Part shown: positions 34,401-47,192 of the stretch, piece by piece
Numbering within the stretch: the first letter of the stretch is position 1
How the letters are laid out: each line of letters begins with the position of its first letter
Source: Papio anubis
Taxonomy: Eukaryota; Chordata; Mammalia; Primates; Cercopithecidae
Assembly: GCF_008728515.1 (NCBI RefSeq)
Contig: NC_044978.1
Location: forward strand, 887,771-951,770
Reading direction: 5' to 3'
Length of the DNA: 64,000 bases
Position numbers and translations under genes: made by a program
The notes under the pieces: generated by a model
What the model saw: the letters and a program-made list of their open reading frames with translations, nothing else
What the model was told of the DNA's origin: nothing
Database searches by the model: none

Positions 34401-37400
34401 CAAGAGTTACAATAAAATTTCAATATCACAATAAAAACAGACAAGTAAAGAAAGTAGACAAGTTACAAAAAACACATACACTTGTGTATCACACGTAAAA
34501 GAACCAATTTGTAACACATTTTTGGTTCATATTGTATATTTTTCCTTATGAGTATACATATTTATGATAGAATAAATGTTTTGAAATAGAAAAAAAATAA
34601 GCACTTTCATTGTTAAAAGGCCTACTCCAGTCTCCTACGTACACTTCCCTGTCTGGAACATTCACTTACTTATAACGTCTTCATTTGCGTGTTTAAGCTG
34701 GCAAAGCTTATAATTTCTACTTATTTTTCTAAATGTTGCTTTTAGTACCAGTAACTAGAAGTTAGGTAAAGCTGCTTGTAAAATAGAAATATGTTAGCCA
34801 CTGGCCCTGGGCAAGCTTTTAAAGTGTACAATACCGCTCTTGGAGGCAAAGAAAGGACTCCAGGCAATTGTGACTATTGGAGGGTTTGCATGTCCCATGT
34901 CCTGTCCATCATTTGGCTGAGGTTTTCCACTAATGCAAACCATCAACATTATACTTAAAAAATTGTACTCAATTCAAATCCACCTTAAAATTAATTTTAA
35001 AGCAAAAAGCCACATTTAACAAGAAGACTTTAGTTATGTTCTATAATAACAAAACAATTCATTATCAGATTCCTGTAGTTAGCAATCTTCCTTCAGGTAT
35101 TTAACTTAGGAATAAATTACTGGGACAGACACAGAAACAGCTACACAAGAATTCATCTGTTGTGCCAAATGAAATATACAAGTATTTGCAAGGATAAAGT
35201 CAGAAAACCCCAATCCTTTCATTTCTCCTTCAAAAAAATCATATCATAATTACGATTTAAAATGTTACTCTAAGAAGATCAATTGTTTTGAATGTTATTC
35301 TCTTTCAAAGTTGATTTATTTTAACAAAAACTGCTATATCATCATTGGTGCTTTTCATTTTCTGATGCACAGTGAAAGGTCTATAATCCGAACTCAGACT
35401 CACGTGTTCATTTCAAGTCATTTCTCAGCAAGCACACTCAGATAAACTGCAGTTTATCGATTAAAAATAAGAAGATTCGTTTGCTAATTTCAAGGAAATG
35501 GCAGTAAGCTGATGAAATGCACTCATATAAAATGAAACTAATGGCATCTACAACAAGGAAATGAATCTTTTGTCCTTCAATGATGTGCAACATATTCGTA
35601 AATATGCTTTCAATATATCAGGACCGAAGTTATTAGACAAGTGGCCTGGATACCACGCCATGCATATTATCAAAATATCCCCATTAAGCCATAATTCTAT
35701 TTGGCAGTTTCTGTCTTCATGAGAGATAATTTTATATGGGAAACATTTATATGATATACATATAAAATGAAAAATAACCAGTACATGAAGTAATGTATAA
35801 ATGATAAAAATGAGCAAGATAGATAAAGTGTCCAATGGCTGATATCAGTTCTGAATAATATTTTAGTCATTTACATTAAATTTTCACCACTTCAACTAAT
35901 GAAATATGAAGTACAAGGAGAGCTTGTGATCATACCATAATACACCATACAGGCAAGTAGACGACCATTCCAGTGAGAAGCCTCAACATCAACATCAAAT
36001 AGATTATCGTCCTGTTGACGATATTCATTACACATCATAATTTATAGAGATGACTCTAGAAATTCATGCAGGGGTCTTGTCTAGTTTTGGTTATGCTGAG
36101 TGTAAATGGCCTAATTTTCAATCTTCTCTTAAAGGTCACTTTCATAACTGATACTTTGTAAATTTTTAAATTTTCATTTTAGTTTTCTTTTCAATTGCTC
36201 CACTGTTTCAACTTGATGATCAGTGGGACGAGGCATAGGCATGGTCTTCTATCTTGTTCCCGAATCTCTGGAAAAGAAAGTTGGGAAGCTTGGAGATGGA
36301 TCTTCTGTAGCCCATGTTCTAATATTTGGATTCTTTGATCTGTACCTTATATTATTATTTGTCATCAACCTGCACTGAAGCAAATAATTATTTTAACAAG
36401 AAGCCTCTTCATAATAGAGGCTTCTTCAGCAGTGAGCCGTTTTCTCAAGGAAAGCCATTCCTCTGTCAGAGCAGCTCTTCCCCACAACAAAGGTATTCCG
36501 CCTTCACATGCACCAGTGGGTCCAGATAATTGTACAAAGAGAACACCTTGCTTCATAGACTCATCACCTGCAAGTGGAAAAAGAGGGAGCTTTTTAGCAA
36601 TGTAGCAAACTGCAGACTCTGCTAAAGGCAGCATGAAAAACAAGGTGCTTCTTGTAGCAATCAGAGAGCATGGCTCACGGAACAAAGGTGTTACACAGCT
36701 GAGGAGAGAATATGCAAAATGAAAGCACTCTGCCTGCTAAACACCCAAAGGATCATCTTCCTTCATTGGTTCTTTACAATTTCTACCAGCATGTTATCTG
36801 CAAACATAACAGAAATTAGGGGCAGTGTTTAGCAATCTATGACATTCGAGTGGAAGCAGGAAGTATTCAGATAAAGCATGCAATCACGTTATTTGGATTA
36901 ATCTAAGGATTACTCTGCAAATATTGTTAGCTCAAATTTGTAAAGTAGTTCCAGAAATAAAGGGGTTTGTACCATTTGCAATATGTTCCGCATACAACAT
37001 ATTCTTTAATCCCTCATGTGTCAACTTGTCATGCATCTGGAATATTTGATTTCAAATAGCCTTATTCAAGGAACTGTAAATGCCCATCTTCCTGATGGCA
37101 ATGCCAGCTCCTTAAGAAAAGGTTGGTGGAAAAACAAAACCCACCTCTTGACTTTATACCAAACGTGGAGGCCTAAATTTTCAGAAAAGTCCAGTCAGCA
37201 CTTCGGTTTCCTGAACCGCTTTGTAAAACCCAAAGCAGTGCCGGAGAAGAGGGAGAGTGTGAGGCCACTGAACACAGAGCATTGTTCCAATTACAGAAAC
37301 ACCTGCACTGTGTGGCTTTATGCTGATCTGTTGTGAGCATTTTACACAGTGTTTAATAGTCCTTCAAATTCCTCTTTCTGCAAAATCCAAAATGGGCTGG

Positions 37401-40050
37401 GGGTGTTGCTGGCATGCTAGGGGCTTTAGGAGGCCTCTTGCTGGGGATAATTTGATACTTTATCCGCAATGAAGAATGCTTGGCCTGGTAGAGTCTCAAA
37501 TGCCACCCATAGACACACTAATTAACAGCCTCTGTGTATTGGCTTCTGGGAAAAAAAAAAAAAAAAAAGAGGGAGAGATTGTTTTCTTTTACTCAGTGAG
37601 AAATCATTGTTGGAAAAAGCAATGACTCAGCTTTTCAGCAGTGAAACTATTTACATGGGCAAGAAAGGCTGCACAGGCTTGTAAAAATCTTGCTGCAGAT
37701 ATATTTTTTTCTCTTTCCTTATGCAATTGTGGTTCAGGTAGAGCCATGTATTCTCAAACATCTTTTTGAACATCTATTGCTTAAAATAAACGTACTTTAC
37801 TGCCAGAGGACTCAAGCAATAATTACCTTAATTATTTCTGTTTACACTTGGAGAAATGTGGCATCCGAAACTGCAATATGAGACTTGTTGGGCTTTAAAT
37901 ATTCCTTTTCTGTATGGTTAGTAAACACCAAAGGATGAATATAAAGTTTATCTGTATTTATGCGATGGTTTCAAAAACCACACTTCTAAAGTGCAGCTCC
38001 AGCAGTTTTTAAACCCTGCCAAGTATATTCTGAAAATCTCCTTTGGAGTAAAACATTAATGAGGTAGCATAGTTCGCTTTTCTAAAGACAAAACTACATT
38101 TGGAATCCTTTCCAGTATTATTCTTACTGTGATTCCAAACCTCAAAGTAAGAAGGGCACATGAGTAGGGAAATGGCATGAAACGAATATGACTGAGACCA
38201 TTCTGTTTATGTCACCGAGAAAAGATACACAGACTCTAAGCCCTTCTTATATTTTGTTGATGGAAGGCAAGTACCAGCCTTCATGCCTTCATGTTCTTAA
38301 CTTCCTCAATAAAGAAATTATTCCAGCAAAGAAGTGGTGACTTCTTATTTTAATTCTAACTGCTTAATTTTTTCAGTGACTTGGGTTAAATTAGAATATT
38401 TTTCTTCAGCAATATTTAAATTAACTGAAAAACAGCTAAATTTAATAATCCGTCCTCGAGGATTTTTAAAAGTCACATAGCAGAAAGAAATAAAGATATC
38501 TCTCATTATGGTAATAAACTACCCATGTTAAAGCCACGAAATGCAAAGAATGCTAACAATAACAACAACAATTGTACAAGAAAGTCAATCTACAGGGACC
38601 CCAAAAGTTACTAAATATTACTTTTAAAACCCAATTAATACTAAGCCTCATTTTAGCCATTGGCTGTACCATCAAAGTTGCCATGTATCTAAGAATAAAA
38701 TTGCTTGTTGTGTCTCAATGCCTCATCTAAAACCAAAATACATGCCCACTGATGTTAAGGGAGTGCTATGAGCCTGACTCTCCACATTACCGCAGGCCCT
38801 GCTAGTGCTTGAGAAGTGATTATGCGAGTTGGAGTTATTCCTGTCACACGCAAAGAATCAGAGTGAAGGGGTTTTGGTAAAAAGCAGGACACAAAGCGCC
38901 CACTCCAGGAACTGTCTGGAAAGCCCAGCTACCAGAAGAGCAGTTAGAACCTTAAGACCAGTTTTGCCCGGAGGCTGCCCAAATGACTTGCCCTGACTCT
39001 AAGAATGTCCAGGTGAAACTGTACCTGCCACCATTCCTCACCCTGTGGGACTTGCCAGCTCCCGACAGTCTTCACTAGCACCAGTGAACTCACTTTGAAA
39101 ACAATTTACATCACATTTCTCCTTCCCAAGAAAACTCCAACCTCTTCCTTTCTTCCTAGGGCATACAAGACCACCATGGGCTGTGCGTACACCCTGCACT
39201 GCAATTCTGTTTTTATATATATTCTTAAGGAAAACCTTTTGCTTAGAGATTCATCACTGTCTTTTATTTCACTGCAACAGTGTGAAGGTATTCTGAAGGT
39301 AAAGTAGGCTCTCGGGTAACACCATTAGCCCTTACCAGCCATTCCAGCGAGTATATGAAAGTGCTGGTGCATGGGCTGGACTTTTAGCTGTGGTTGGGGG
39401 CTGCTAAAGTCTCCTGTGATTACAGTCAAGTACGAACTTTAGAACTTAACTAAAGGGTAATAGATTATTGCTGTAATATTGTTCAACTCACTGCTAGAGA
39501 AAGTTAGATCTTTAAAAGTTCAAGTGACTCTGGCACTTTGTATAAACTTTCAAGGGTGTATTCTGTAAAAAAGCTTTGAAATCACCAATTTCTTTTCTCT
39601 CTTGATCATTTTTTTCCCCACAACATAAAAAGAGGCAAAGTAGGAATTAAGAGTTGTACCTGAAACCAATGGGATCAAATTTAGAGGTGTATTTGTGGTA
39701 TTAGAATTCCTTGAATTCTATCCTCATTTAATTTGAAACAGCATTTGCTCTCTTGGTTTCCTGTTGCTTCTTTTTTCCCCTATGCATTTAAAACTTCATT
39801 GGTTCTCAATTTAGCTCACCAAACAAAGGAATATATTAAGGTTAAATCTGTGTTCTTTACAATGACTGTAATTTTGTAGAAAGTGCCTTGTATAAAAAAG
39901 TTATTTTAAATAATATTTGCTAGTGAGCTTTCTCTCATTTTTGTTCATTTATAGATGGAATTAAATATTGACTCAGAAGGGAAAAAAATGCTTGTCATAC
40001 TTATAGCAAAACGAAGACACTTGGGGGTCTATGTAGAAACGTAGTGTCTG
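34401..40050. other. repeat-poor interval, no gene recognised
   Basis: About 5.6 kb in which I recognise no transposon, the longest such stretch here. Noted inside: a hairpin at 36398-36426, an exon-like minus-strand patch at 36365-36567, taattaccttaattattt near 37820, and an 18-base A-run at 37551-37568. Open frames up to ~106 residues lack domains. It may contain conserved non-coding DNA or lncRNA exons, but sequence alone does not show that. Confidence 0.5.
36398..36426. other. perfect 11-bp inverted repeat (hairpin)
   Basis: aagaagcctct, a 7-base loop tcataat, then agaggcttctt. It lies within the repeat-poor interval. The stem is too short for a pre-miRNA and no terminator role applies in this genome. 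Confidence 0.8.
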
Positions 40051-40410
40051 TGTATTAGCCTGTTTCCACACTGCTGATAGAGACAGACCTGAGACTGGGC
40101 AATTTACAAAGGAAAGAGGTTTCATGGAGAACTCACAGTTCCACATGGCTGGGGAAGCCTCACAATCACGGCAGAAGGCAAGAAGGAGCAAGTCACATCT
40201 TACGTGGATGGCAGCAGCCAAAGAGAGACAGAGCTTGTGCAGGGAAACTCCCCTTTTTAAAACCATCAGATCTCATGAGATTTAATCATATCACGAGGAC
40301 AGCACAGGAAAGACCTGTCCCCATGATTCAACCACCTCCTACCAGGCCCCTCCCACAACACATGGAAATTCAAGATGAGATTTGGGTGGGGACACAGACA
40401 AACCATATCA
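40051..40410 (-). mobile_element. THE1 LTR (MaLR), antisense
   Basis: Starts tgtattagcctgtttccaca and ends gacaaaccatatca, the antisense edges of a THE1 LTR. The interior has gcaatttacaaaggaaagag and cacaatcacggcagaaggca. 360 bp, the usual size. The flanks gtctg/gtgtg give a 5-bp TSD with one mismatch. It is a solo LTR with no internal region. Confidence 0.95.
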
Positions 40411-40433
40411 GTGTGCCATTTAAACGAAAGCTA

Positions 40434-40723
40434 GGGCAGGCATGGTGGCTCACACCTGTCATCCCAGCACTTTGGGAGGTCAAGGTGGGCGGAGCACCTG
40501 AGATCAGGAGTTTGAGACCAGCCTGGCTAACATGGTGAAACACTATCTCTGTAAAAATACAAAAATTAGCCAGGCATGGTGGTGTGTGCCTGTAATCCCA
40601 GCTACTTGGGAGGCTGAGGCAGGAGAATCGCTTAAACCTGGGAGGCAGAGGTTGCAGTGAGCAGACATCATGCCATTGCACTCCAGCCTGGGCAACAGAG
40701 CAAGACTCTGTCTCAAAAAAAAA
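40434..40723 (+). mobile_element. Alu, sense
   Basis: Full-length from ggcaggcatggtggctcaca to tctcaaaaaaaaagaga. AluS-like. The TSD is unclear (gaaagcta / gaaacta at best). It lies only ~23 bp right of the THE1 LTR. Confidence 0.95.
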
Positions 40724-41183
40724 GAGAAACTAAAATGTTTGTTTCTTGCTGGGTACATCAGTCAATGAGGATTTGTCCTGGAAATGGCTGCAGGTGGAAA
40801 CAGCTAGTGGCAAGCCAAGGACAGTATTGCACACACACTCGGTAAGCATTTAGGAAATGTTTGCTGATGACAATGACTAGCAGAAGGCACTTCCACTCAA
40901 TGTATATTCCAAGTGATTTCTAATACTGCACGGGCCAAATCATTACTGATGAATTACGCGATAGCAACACCCCCACCTGTAGGCAGGCCTCAAAACCAAC
41001 ACAGTTTATTAGCCTCCAGGCCAATCACAGAAATTATCTTGTTTTGTTTTACAATGATTTAAAAATGTGTGTAAGCATTGCAGCTCTTTGAATGCCCCCT
41101 TTTTTTCTCCACAGAAGTCTTACTTTGTCTCTCTTCCTGACGTAGATCTTTAATTGACTGAAACTTTCTTTAGTTCAATTAAG
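40724..41183. other. unassigned DNA
   Basis: No gene or repeat was recognised. Confidence 0.4.
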
Positions 41184-41554
41184 TACAGACTTTTTTATTA
41201 TTTGACTTAAGATGTTTTTACTTTATACAGTGTGAAAGTAATAAACACTCAGTAGACACCACGCTTCGAGCGCCCATGCAACCATTTTGTTTTTCACTTT
41301 CAGTACAGTATTCAAGACATTACATAAGATATTCAACACTTTATTACAAAATAAGCTTTGCGTTAGGTGATTTTGACCAGGAGAAGACTAATGTGAGTGT
41401 TCTGAGCACACTTAAGGTAGGCTAAGCCAAGCTATGATATTCTGTAGGTTAGGTGTATTAAATGCATTAAATGCATTTTTGACTTATGATAATTTCAAGG
41501 TATGATGGGTTCGTCAGGGCCATAACCATATTGTAAGTTGAGGAGCATCTGTAC
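41184..41554. mobile_element. MER8/Tigger-like non-autonomous DNA transposon
   Basis: The right end reads ttgtaagttgaggagcatct then gta; the left end (tacagac...atttgacttaagatg) is its imperfect inverted counterpart. The interior shows ggtgtattaaatgcat, aagatattcaacactttatt and tttttcactttcagtacagt, in the order of a pogo-like MITE. Flanked by ta-type ends. An 11-bp stutter (attaaatgcat twice) lies near 41458-41480. It has no coding capacity. Confidence 0.78.
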
Positions 41555-43374
41555 TGCATCATCCCAGGACTACTTTAATAGGACTTAATTTGTAAAGACA
41601 CCAGAAATAGACCTAGAATGGCTTCAGAAAATCCTTTATCTGGAGAGTCAAGCTAAGACCAATGTCCTCACTATTACACTGGAAAGACAAATACTTAGTG
41701 AACTTGGAAGTTATCCATTCAAACATTCCGTAGCCTGGTTGGTATCTACACGTATCCATGCATGGACATGGTGTTGAAATCAGGCTCTACTTAGGAAATG
41801 CTGGTTTGGGAAAAAATGACTCAGGTATTCTGCCTTGTTGGTTATGATGATGTTTTCTTGAGAGTTTAACTCTATTATATTGTAGATGCTGGATCACAAG
41901 GTAAGTGCGCTGAGGGAATACTGACTTCCAATAAAAGCAGTGCTACAATTTCATTGTAACTTACATGACAACTGACCAGGCAGAAGACAGTGAAAAAGGG
42001 GACTCTTTAATGATGCCAATCATCCAGGAAAACAGCGTGATTATAGGCACATGAGGGCTTGGAATGCATTTAAAATTGTTTCCAATTTATAAGGGTGATT
42101 TTATGAAACTGAGAGGGCCACATAGAACCAGGAAGAAAAAAATAAGAGTCATTCAGAAGAGAAGCAGCAGCACAAAGGAAAGTCAGGTTTGGTGAGATTA
42201 AATCTATCCTTCAAGATATGAAACTCTCATTCTACAATACTAAAATATTGCATAATAATATTTTCTTTTCAACAGTACATTTAGCCATGTAAATTGATTT
42301 GAAAACACAAACCTAGTCACTAAATGCCCAGGAATTGTTTGGTAGAGATTTGCAGGTAGAAAAGAAGCCGTCCGATTCACAGGGATGTGGGATCAGCTAC
42401 ACCTATTGTTCGCTTCCGAAGCAACTTGACATTCTTTCAGATTTGATCTAACCGGGTTAACCAAGTGGGCTGGAAATAATGCTGACATACACGGAACGCT
42501 TGCCGATTGGGCTGCTCTCATAAGCTCCATGTAAAGTAGACTAAAGAAGCAGGGATTTTAGAAGAAACGCTTTGTGAGATTCCAATTTTGAAGCTATTGT
42601 CTCCGTACTGCAAGGAGTAACATAAATAAAAATCTGAAACTGGATGGCATAAGAGAAGGAAGTATGTTCCTTGGAAATACCATGCAGATTTTTGACTAGG
42701 TCCTAGGAGGACAGAGTTAGAAAAAGAAATTACTTTTTATATGCAATATATTTAGCTGAAGCCCTGGGGTGAAATGATAGGCTCGTGATGAATAGATACT
42801 CTGGGACAACTCAGAGGTCCCTTGGCTTTAAAATTTCTGGATACTGTACTTAACCTTTAGAACTCTCCAAAAGCATACTGCACGCAAGTTGCTCCCTTGA
42901 AAATTCCCATTTTGAAAATAAAATCTAGAATTACAGAGCAAATTATGACCCAGTGCCTGTGTCCAAAACACATATATGTGGCCTCTGAAGAGTGGATACA
43001 GCTGGGAAAGGACTGCTGACAGACAGTGGAGGTAGTGAACTGTGGGCTGCACTTGAACAAATGTTTTTCTTTCAAATTGGTGAATATACCCTTTAATACT
43101 GAGGTGCGTTAAAGTGACTTATTTCCTAATCCTTGCCTCATAGTTCCTGCTCACATATATTTCTTTTCTAAATGCAAATTTCTATTGCAGAAGTTCTTTT
43201 TGATTTATAACTTTGTTTTGCCAAATCAATGTATTTGTTCTCCAGTAGAATAGATGTTAGGTGAGTTTGAGCACTTGTGAGAAACACTGCAAAACTTCAC
43301 TTATATTTGTTTTGAGCAAAGAAATGGCCTGTGACAAGGGCCAAAGATACTGAGGAAGTGAGAGAAACTAAATG
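41555..43374. other. unassigned DNA
   Basis: About 1.8 kb without a recognised gene or repeat. Confidence 0.4.
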
Positions 43375-43505
43375 AGCCTTTAGTCCAACCTCCTTCTTTC
43401 ACAAGTGGGGAAATAGAGGTTCAGATATTTATTCCAACTCATTTAGCTTGGGAGTTTATGGAAGAGAACCTAAGCTCTTTTTACTCTGTCCGGTTCCACT
43501 ACTAG
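43375..43505 (+). repeat. MIR-like SINE, sense
   Basis: ctttagtccaacctccttct, then gtggggaaatagaggttcag and aacctaagctctttttactc, resemble the 'tccaaccctctcattttacagatgaggaaactgaggc' class of MIR/MIR3 repeats. Confidence 0.55.
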
Positions 43506-43829
43506 GAAATCTACTTACGGTTTACCTGGGTTGTTTTTGTGATTGTTTAACTGGGAAGAACAATTATAGTCAAACCATTATTGTTGACCTATCCTAAAGG
43601 TGACATGGTTTTCTTGACTTTTTCAAATCTTAAATTAAAGCACACATTATTAAGAGTTCGTAAATTATAGAAATCTCAATTCTCAAGCATCCCGGATTAT
43701 CCACTGTGGTGTGAGACTCCAAATTGGGGGCATATAATTGGTGGTAACATTTTATGTTCCGGCAGCTTTTCATGTGTCAACTGAGACAAATGAAATGTAA
43801 ATAAAACATTTTTTAAAAACAAGTAAACA

Positions 43830-44600
43830 GAAAACAACGTAAGTGTCCATCCGTGGATGAATGGATAAACAAAATGTAATGTATACAATGGATATTATCC
43901 CGCCTTGAAAAGGAGTAAATTCTGATGCACTACAACGTGGGTGAGGCTTGAAGACATTGTGCTAAGTGGAATAAGCCAGTTATAAAAAGGCAAACACTGT
44001 GTTTCCACTTTCTTTTTCTTTCTATCTTTTTTTTTTTTTTTTTGAGACAGAGTCTCTTTCTGTCACCCAGGCTGGAGTGCAATGGCATGATCTTGGCTCA
44101 CTGCAACTTCCATCTCCCAGGTACAAGTGATTCTCCTGCCCCAGCCTCCTGAGTAACTGGGATTACAGGCACACGCCACCAGGCCCAGCTAATTTTTTTG
44201 TATTTTTAGTAAAGACAGGGTTTCACCATGTTTTCCAGACTGGTCTCAAACTCCGGACCTCAGATGATCCGCCCCCCTTGGTCTCCCAAAGTACTGGGAT
44301 TATACGTGTGAGCCATCGCACCCAGTCTGTTTTCAATTTTATACGAGGTGCCTAGAGTATTCATATTCATCTACAGAAACTAGAATGGTGGTCGTCAGGG
44401 GCTGTGGGGAGAGGATACTAGGCAGCTGCTTAATGCGTACAGAATTTAATGCATACAGAATTTTAGTTTTGCAAAAAGAAAAGAGTTCTGGAGATTAGTT
44501 GCCCAATAAGAATGTACTTAACACTACTGAAATGTGCATGTGAAGATGGGTGAGATGGTAAACTTTAGGTTATGGGAGCTTGATCGCAAGTTAAAAAGAA
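43830..44600 (+). mobile_element. old L1M (ME/MC-type) 3' end, interrupted
   Basis: gtgtccatccgtggatgaat, acaaaatgtaatgtatacaa and ctaagtggaataagccagtt before the Alu, and aactagaatggtggtcgtca, gtgagatggtaaactttagg after it, form one old L1 3' end. It holds ORF2 C-terminal remnants and the 3' UTR. An A-rich run follows at 44590-44660. Confidence 0.82.
44013..44327 (-). mobile_element. Alu, antisense, inserted in L1M
   Basis: A T-rich tail (44013-44042), gagacagagtctctttctgt, and the 5' end near cgcacccagtc (44327). The flanks tgtttccactttct (43999) and tgttttcaatttta (44328) form a plausible TSD with a few mismatches. AluS-like. Confidence 0.95.
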
Positions 44601-44874
44601 AACAAAAAACAAGCATAAAAATAGCAGCAACAACAACAAAAAATAAACAAAATAACTCCAAGGGAAAATTCAAGTCTGATTGTGAGAAGTGAAAGGACAA
44701 GTTTCTTTGATTTTTCTTGCTTTGGTTTTTAAAGAAGTAGTAGGAACAAAGCTGTCAGTTTGAAAAAAAAAAAGAAAAAAGAAAAAAAAAAAGAGAGGGA
44801 AACCAAAGCTGATGATAGTGATTATTTATTTATAATTAAGGCAGAATTACAATTTTAACATGTGAAGAGTCAGC

Positions 44875-45095
44875 ACAGCACACAGGGGAAAACCTGAAGT
44901 TTGCTCAAACTGTGTTTCAGTCCCAGCTCAGCTATCTAATGGCTGTGTGACCTCAAACACGTGATCTACAAAGTGCCTCAGGCTCCTCACGTTAACATGG
45001 AGATAATCATACTATTTATCTGAGAAGGTTGTTGCAAGGATGCAAAAAAATTAAGATACCTAATGCACACAGAAGAACTTAAAATCTGGCATCTA
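44875..45095 (-). repeat. MIR SINE, antisense
   Basis: tcagtcccagctcagctatc, taatggctgtgtgacctcaa, ggctcctcacgttaacatgg and gagaaggttgttgcaaggat follow the antisense MIR consensus closely. Confidence 0.85.
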
Positions 45096-46526
45096 ATAAA
45101 TTCCATATAGTAATGTTACATTTAGAAATCCAAAATAAAAATGAAAAAATATTATTGGTTAAATTCTTTATAGTACATAATCTACATTGTATACTATTAG
45201 TAGAAATTATAATGATCAAAATAACGCTTTTATTTGGTTGCAGAAATATTTTACATTCTTCCAAGATGATTTTATTCCAACCTGTCATTTACAATCTCTC
45301 TTAATATAAAACTTCAACAGAGAATTCCAAAGTTTTTGCATTTCTTTTTTTAATGACAATACTGAACAATGTTTCACGTTGAAAGAAAAAGAAGGAACGA
45401 AATATGGAATTCATTTTTTTATCAGGAATACTGCCTGAGGAAGAACAACTACATTTCTGTTGTTAGGTACTGAATGCTGAAATCACAGCAATGATTGAAT
45501 GATTCATGGCTTAGCTGTGTTCACATATTTTTTTTCTGCTTTAGAATCTGCCATCAACTAGTGGTTTAGATTTGATACTGATGATACTGCATAAAAGAGT
45601 CCATCAGGATGAATAGCAAGTGACATGGATAAGAGTATCACATGACACATGTAAGATGCCTTCACCGTTAGAGTCTACAATGTATTTGGAACAATGCATT
45701 ACAGGTGTGTCTTCACCAATATGTAAGAAACTAGGGAAGAATTATTCATTAAATTTAACTCAATCATTTGTATAGTCAATGTTAATACAAAGAAGATATA
45801 ATAACAAGAAAAGGAAAAATTTCCCAGGAAATCATGTGAAATATTCTTCACACAAGATGAAATAAATGTTATGGAAGCCATGGTAAAATTGTTGAGATAA
45901 AGGTGAAACAACCAGATAAACAATCAATCAAACTTCCGGGAGAGTTTATCATTAAGATCTTAGAATAAGGCATATGTTGAGACTATTATTGCACTCCTAA
46001 TTAATGTCAAAATGTTTATTGGCTACTGTTTCAACATACAATTTTATATCTCTGACCTATTTTGCAAATTAAGGACCTTAAAATATTGCAGATCATTGCA
46101 TTCATCATCTGTGATCTCTACTTCTGAACCAAACCAAACAACAACAAAAAAATAAAACCACTTGCAACATCAAAAAGCTGCTTTAAGTGAATTGTCACTA
46201 AAATTCCCTTCAGGGTAACAAAATGCCTTAGGAAAGATATTATTAGACTCCAGTGTCAAAGAGGCTATGAAAACCAAATGTCTCTCTGAACAAAAGGTCC
46301 ATTCTACCCCAAGTTCATCATCTGCACACAGAAAAAGACAAGGATAAGAAGAATATGTACACATTTGTGTATACATTTTACAAACCACAAAAACACTATG
46401 AAATGAAAATAGGGACCCATATGATAGTTAAAAAATAGATGCCCGACGAAATTTTATTAGCTGAAATTGTGCATGAGAACTTAACATTATGTTGTGATGC
46501 TCTTTAATTATTTAGCTTAATATTTA
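45096..46526. other. unassigned AT-rich DNA
   Basis: No gene or repeat was recognised. Short frames lack domains. Confidence 0.4.
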
Positions 46527-46531
46527 AAGAG

Positions 46532-47187
46532 TGTGTTAGTCTGTTTTCATGCTGCTGATAAAGACATACCTCAGGCTGGGCAATTTACAAAGGAAAGAGG
46601 TTTCATGGAGAACTCACAGTTCCATGTGCCTGGGGAAGCCTCACAATCATGGCAGAAGGCAAGAAGGAGCAAGTCACATCTTATGTGGATGGCAGCAGGC
46701 AAAGAGAGAGCTTGTGCAGGGAAACTCCCATTTTTAAAACCATCATGCCTGTAATCCCAGCACTTTGGGAAGCCCATGTGGGCAGATCACGAAGTCAGGA
46801 TATCGAGATCATCCTGGCTAACATGGTGAAACCCCATCTCTACTAAAAATATGAAAAATTAGCCGGGTGTGGTGGTAGGTGCCTGTAGTCCCAGCTACTT
46901 GGGAGGCTGAGGCAGGAGAATGGTGTGAACCTGGGAGGTGGAGCTTCAGTGAGCCGAGATCACGCCACTGCACTCCAGCCTGGGCAGCAGAGCGGGACTC
47001 TGTCTCAAAACAAAGAAACAAACAAAACCATCAGATCTCAAGAGACCCATTCACTATGATGAGAACAGCACAGGAAAGACCTGCCCCCATGATTCAATCA
47101 TCTCCCACCAGGTCCCTCCCACAACATGTGGAAATTATGGAAGCTACAAGATGAGATCTGGGTGGGTCACAGAGCCAAACCATATCA
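46532..47187 (-). mobile_element. THE1 LTR (MaLR), antisense, split by AluY
   Basis: Edges tgtgttagtctgttttcatg and agccaaaccatatca. A perfect 5-bp TSD aagag lies at 46527-46531 and 47188-47192. Long runs match the THE1 copy at 40051 (ggaaagaggtttcatggaga; ggcagaaggcaagaaggagc), so they are close relatives of one subfamily. It is a solo LTR. Confidence 0.96.
46746..47023 (+). mobile_element. AluY-like, sense, slightly 5' truncated, in THE1
   Basis: Begins at tgcctgtaatcccagcactt, so about 20 bp of the Alu 5' end (including part of the box A promoter region) are missing. A perfect 10-bp TSD, aaaaccatca, lies at 46736-46745 and 47024-47033. AluY-like bases are present (catcctggctaacatgg). Confidence 0.96.
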
Positions 47188-47192
47188 AAGAG

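Noticed and set aside
40051..47187. Possible single THE1 provirus bounded by two LTRs
   Set aside because: The LTRs have different flanking 5-mers, the second has its own perfect TSD, and the 6 kb between shows other repeats and no MaLR internal region.
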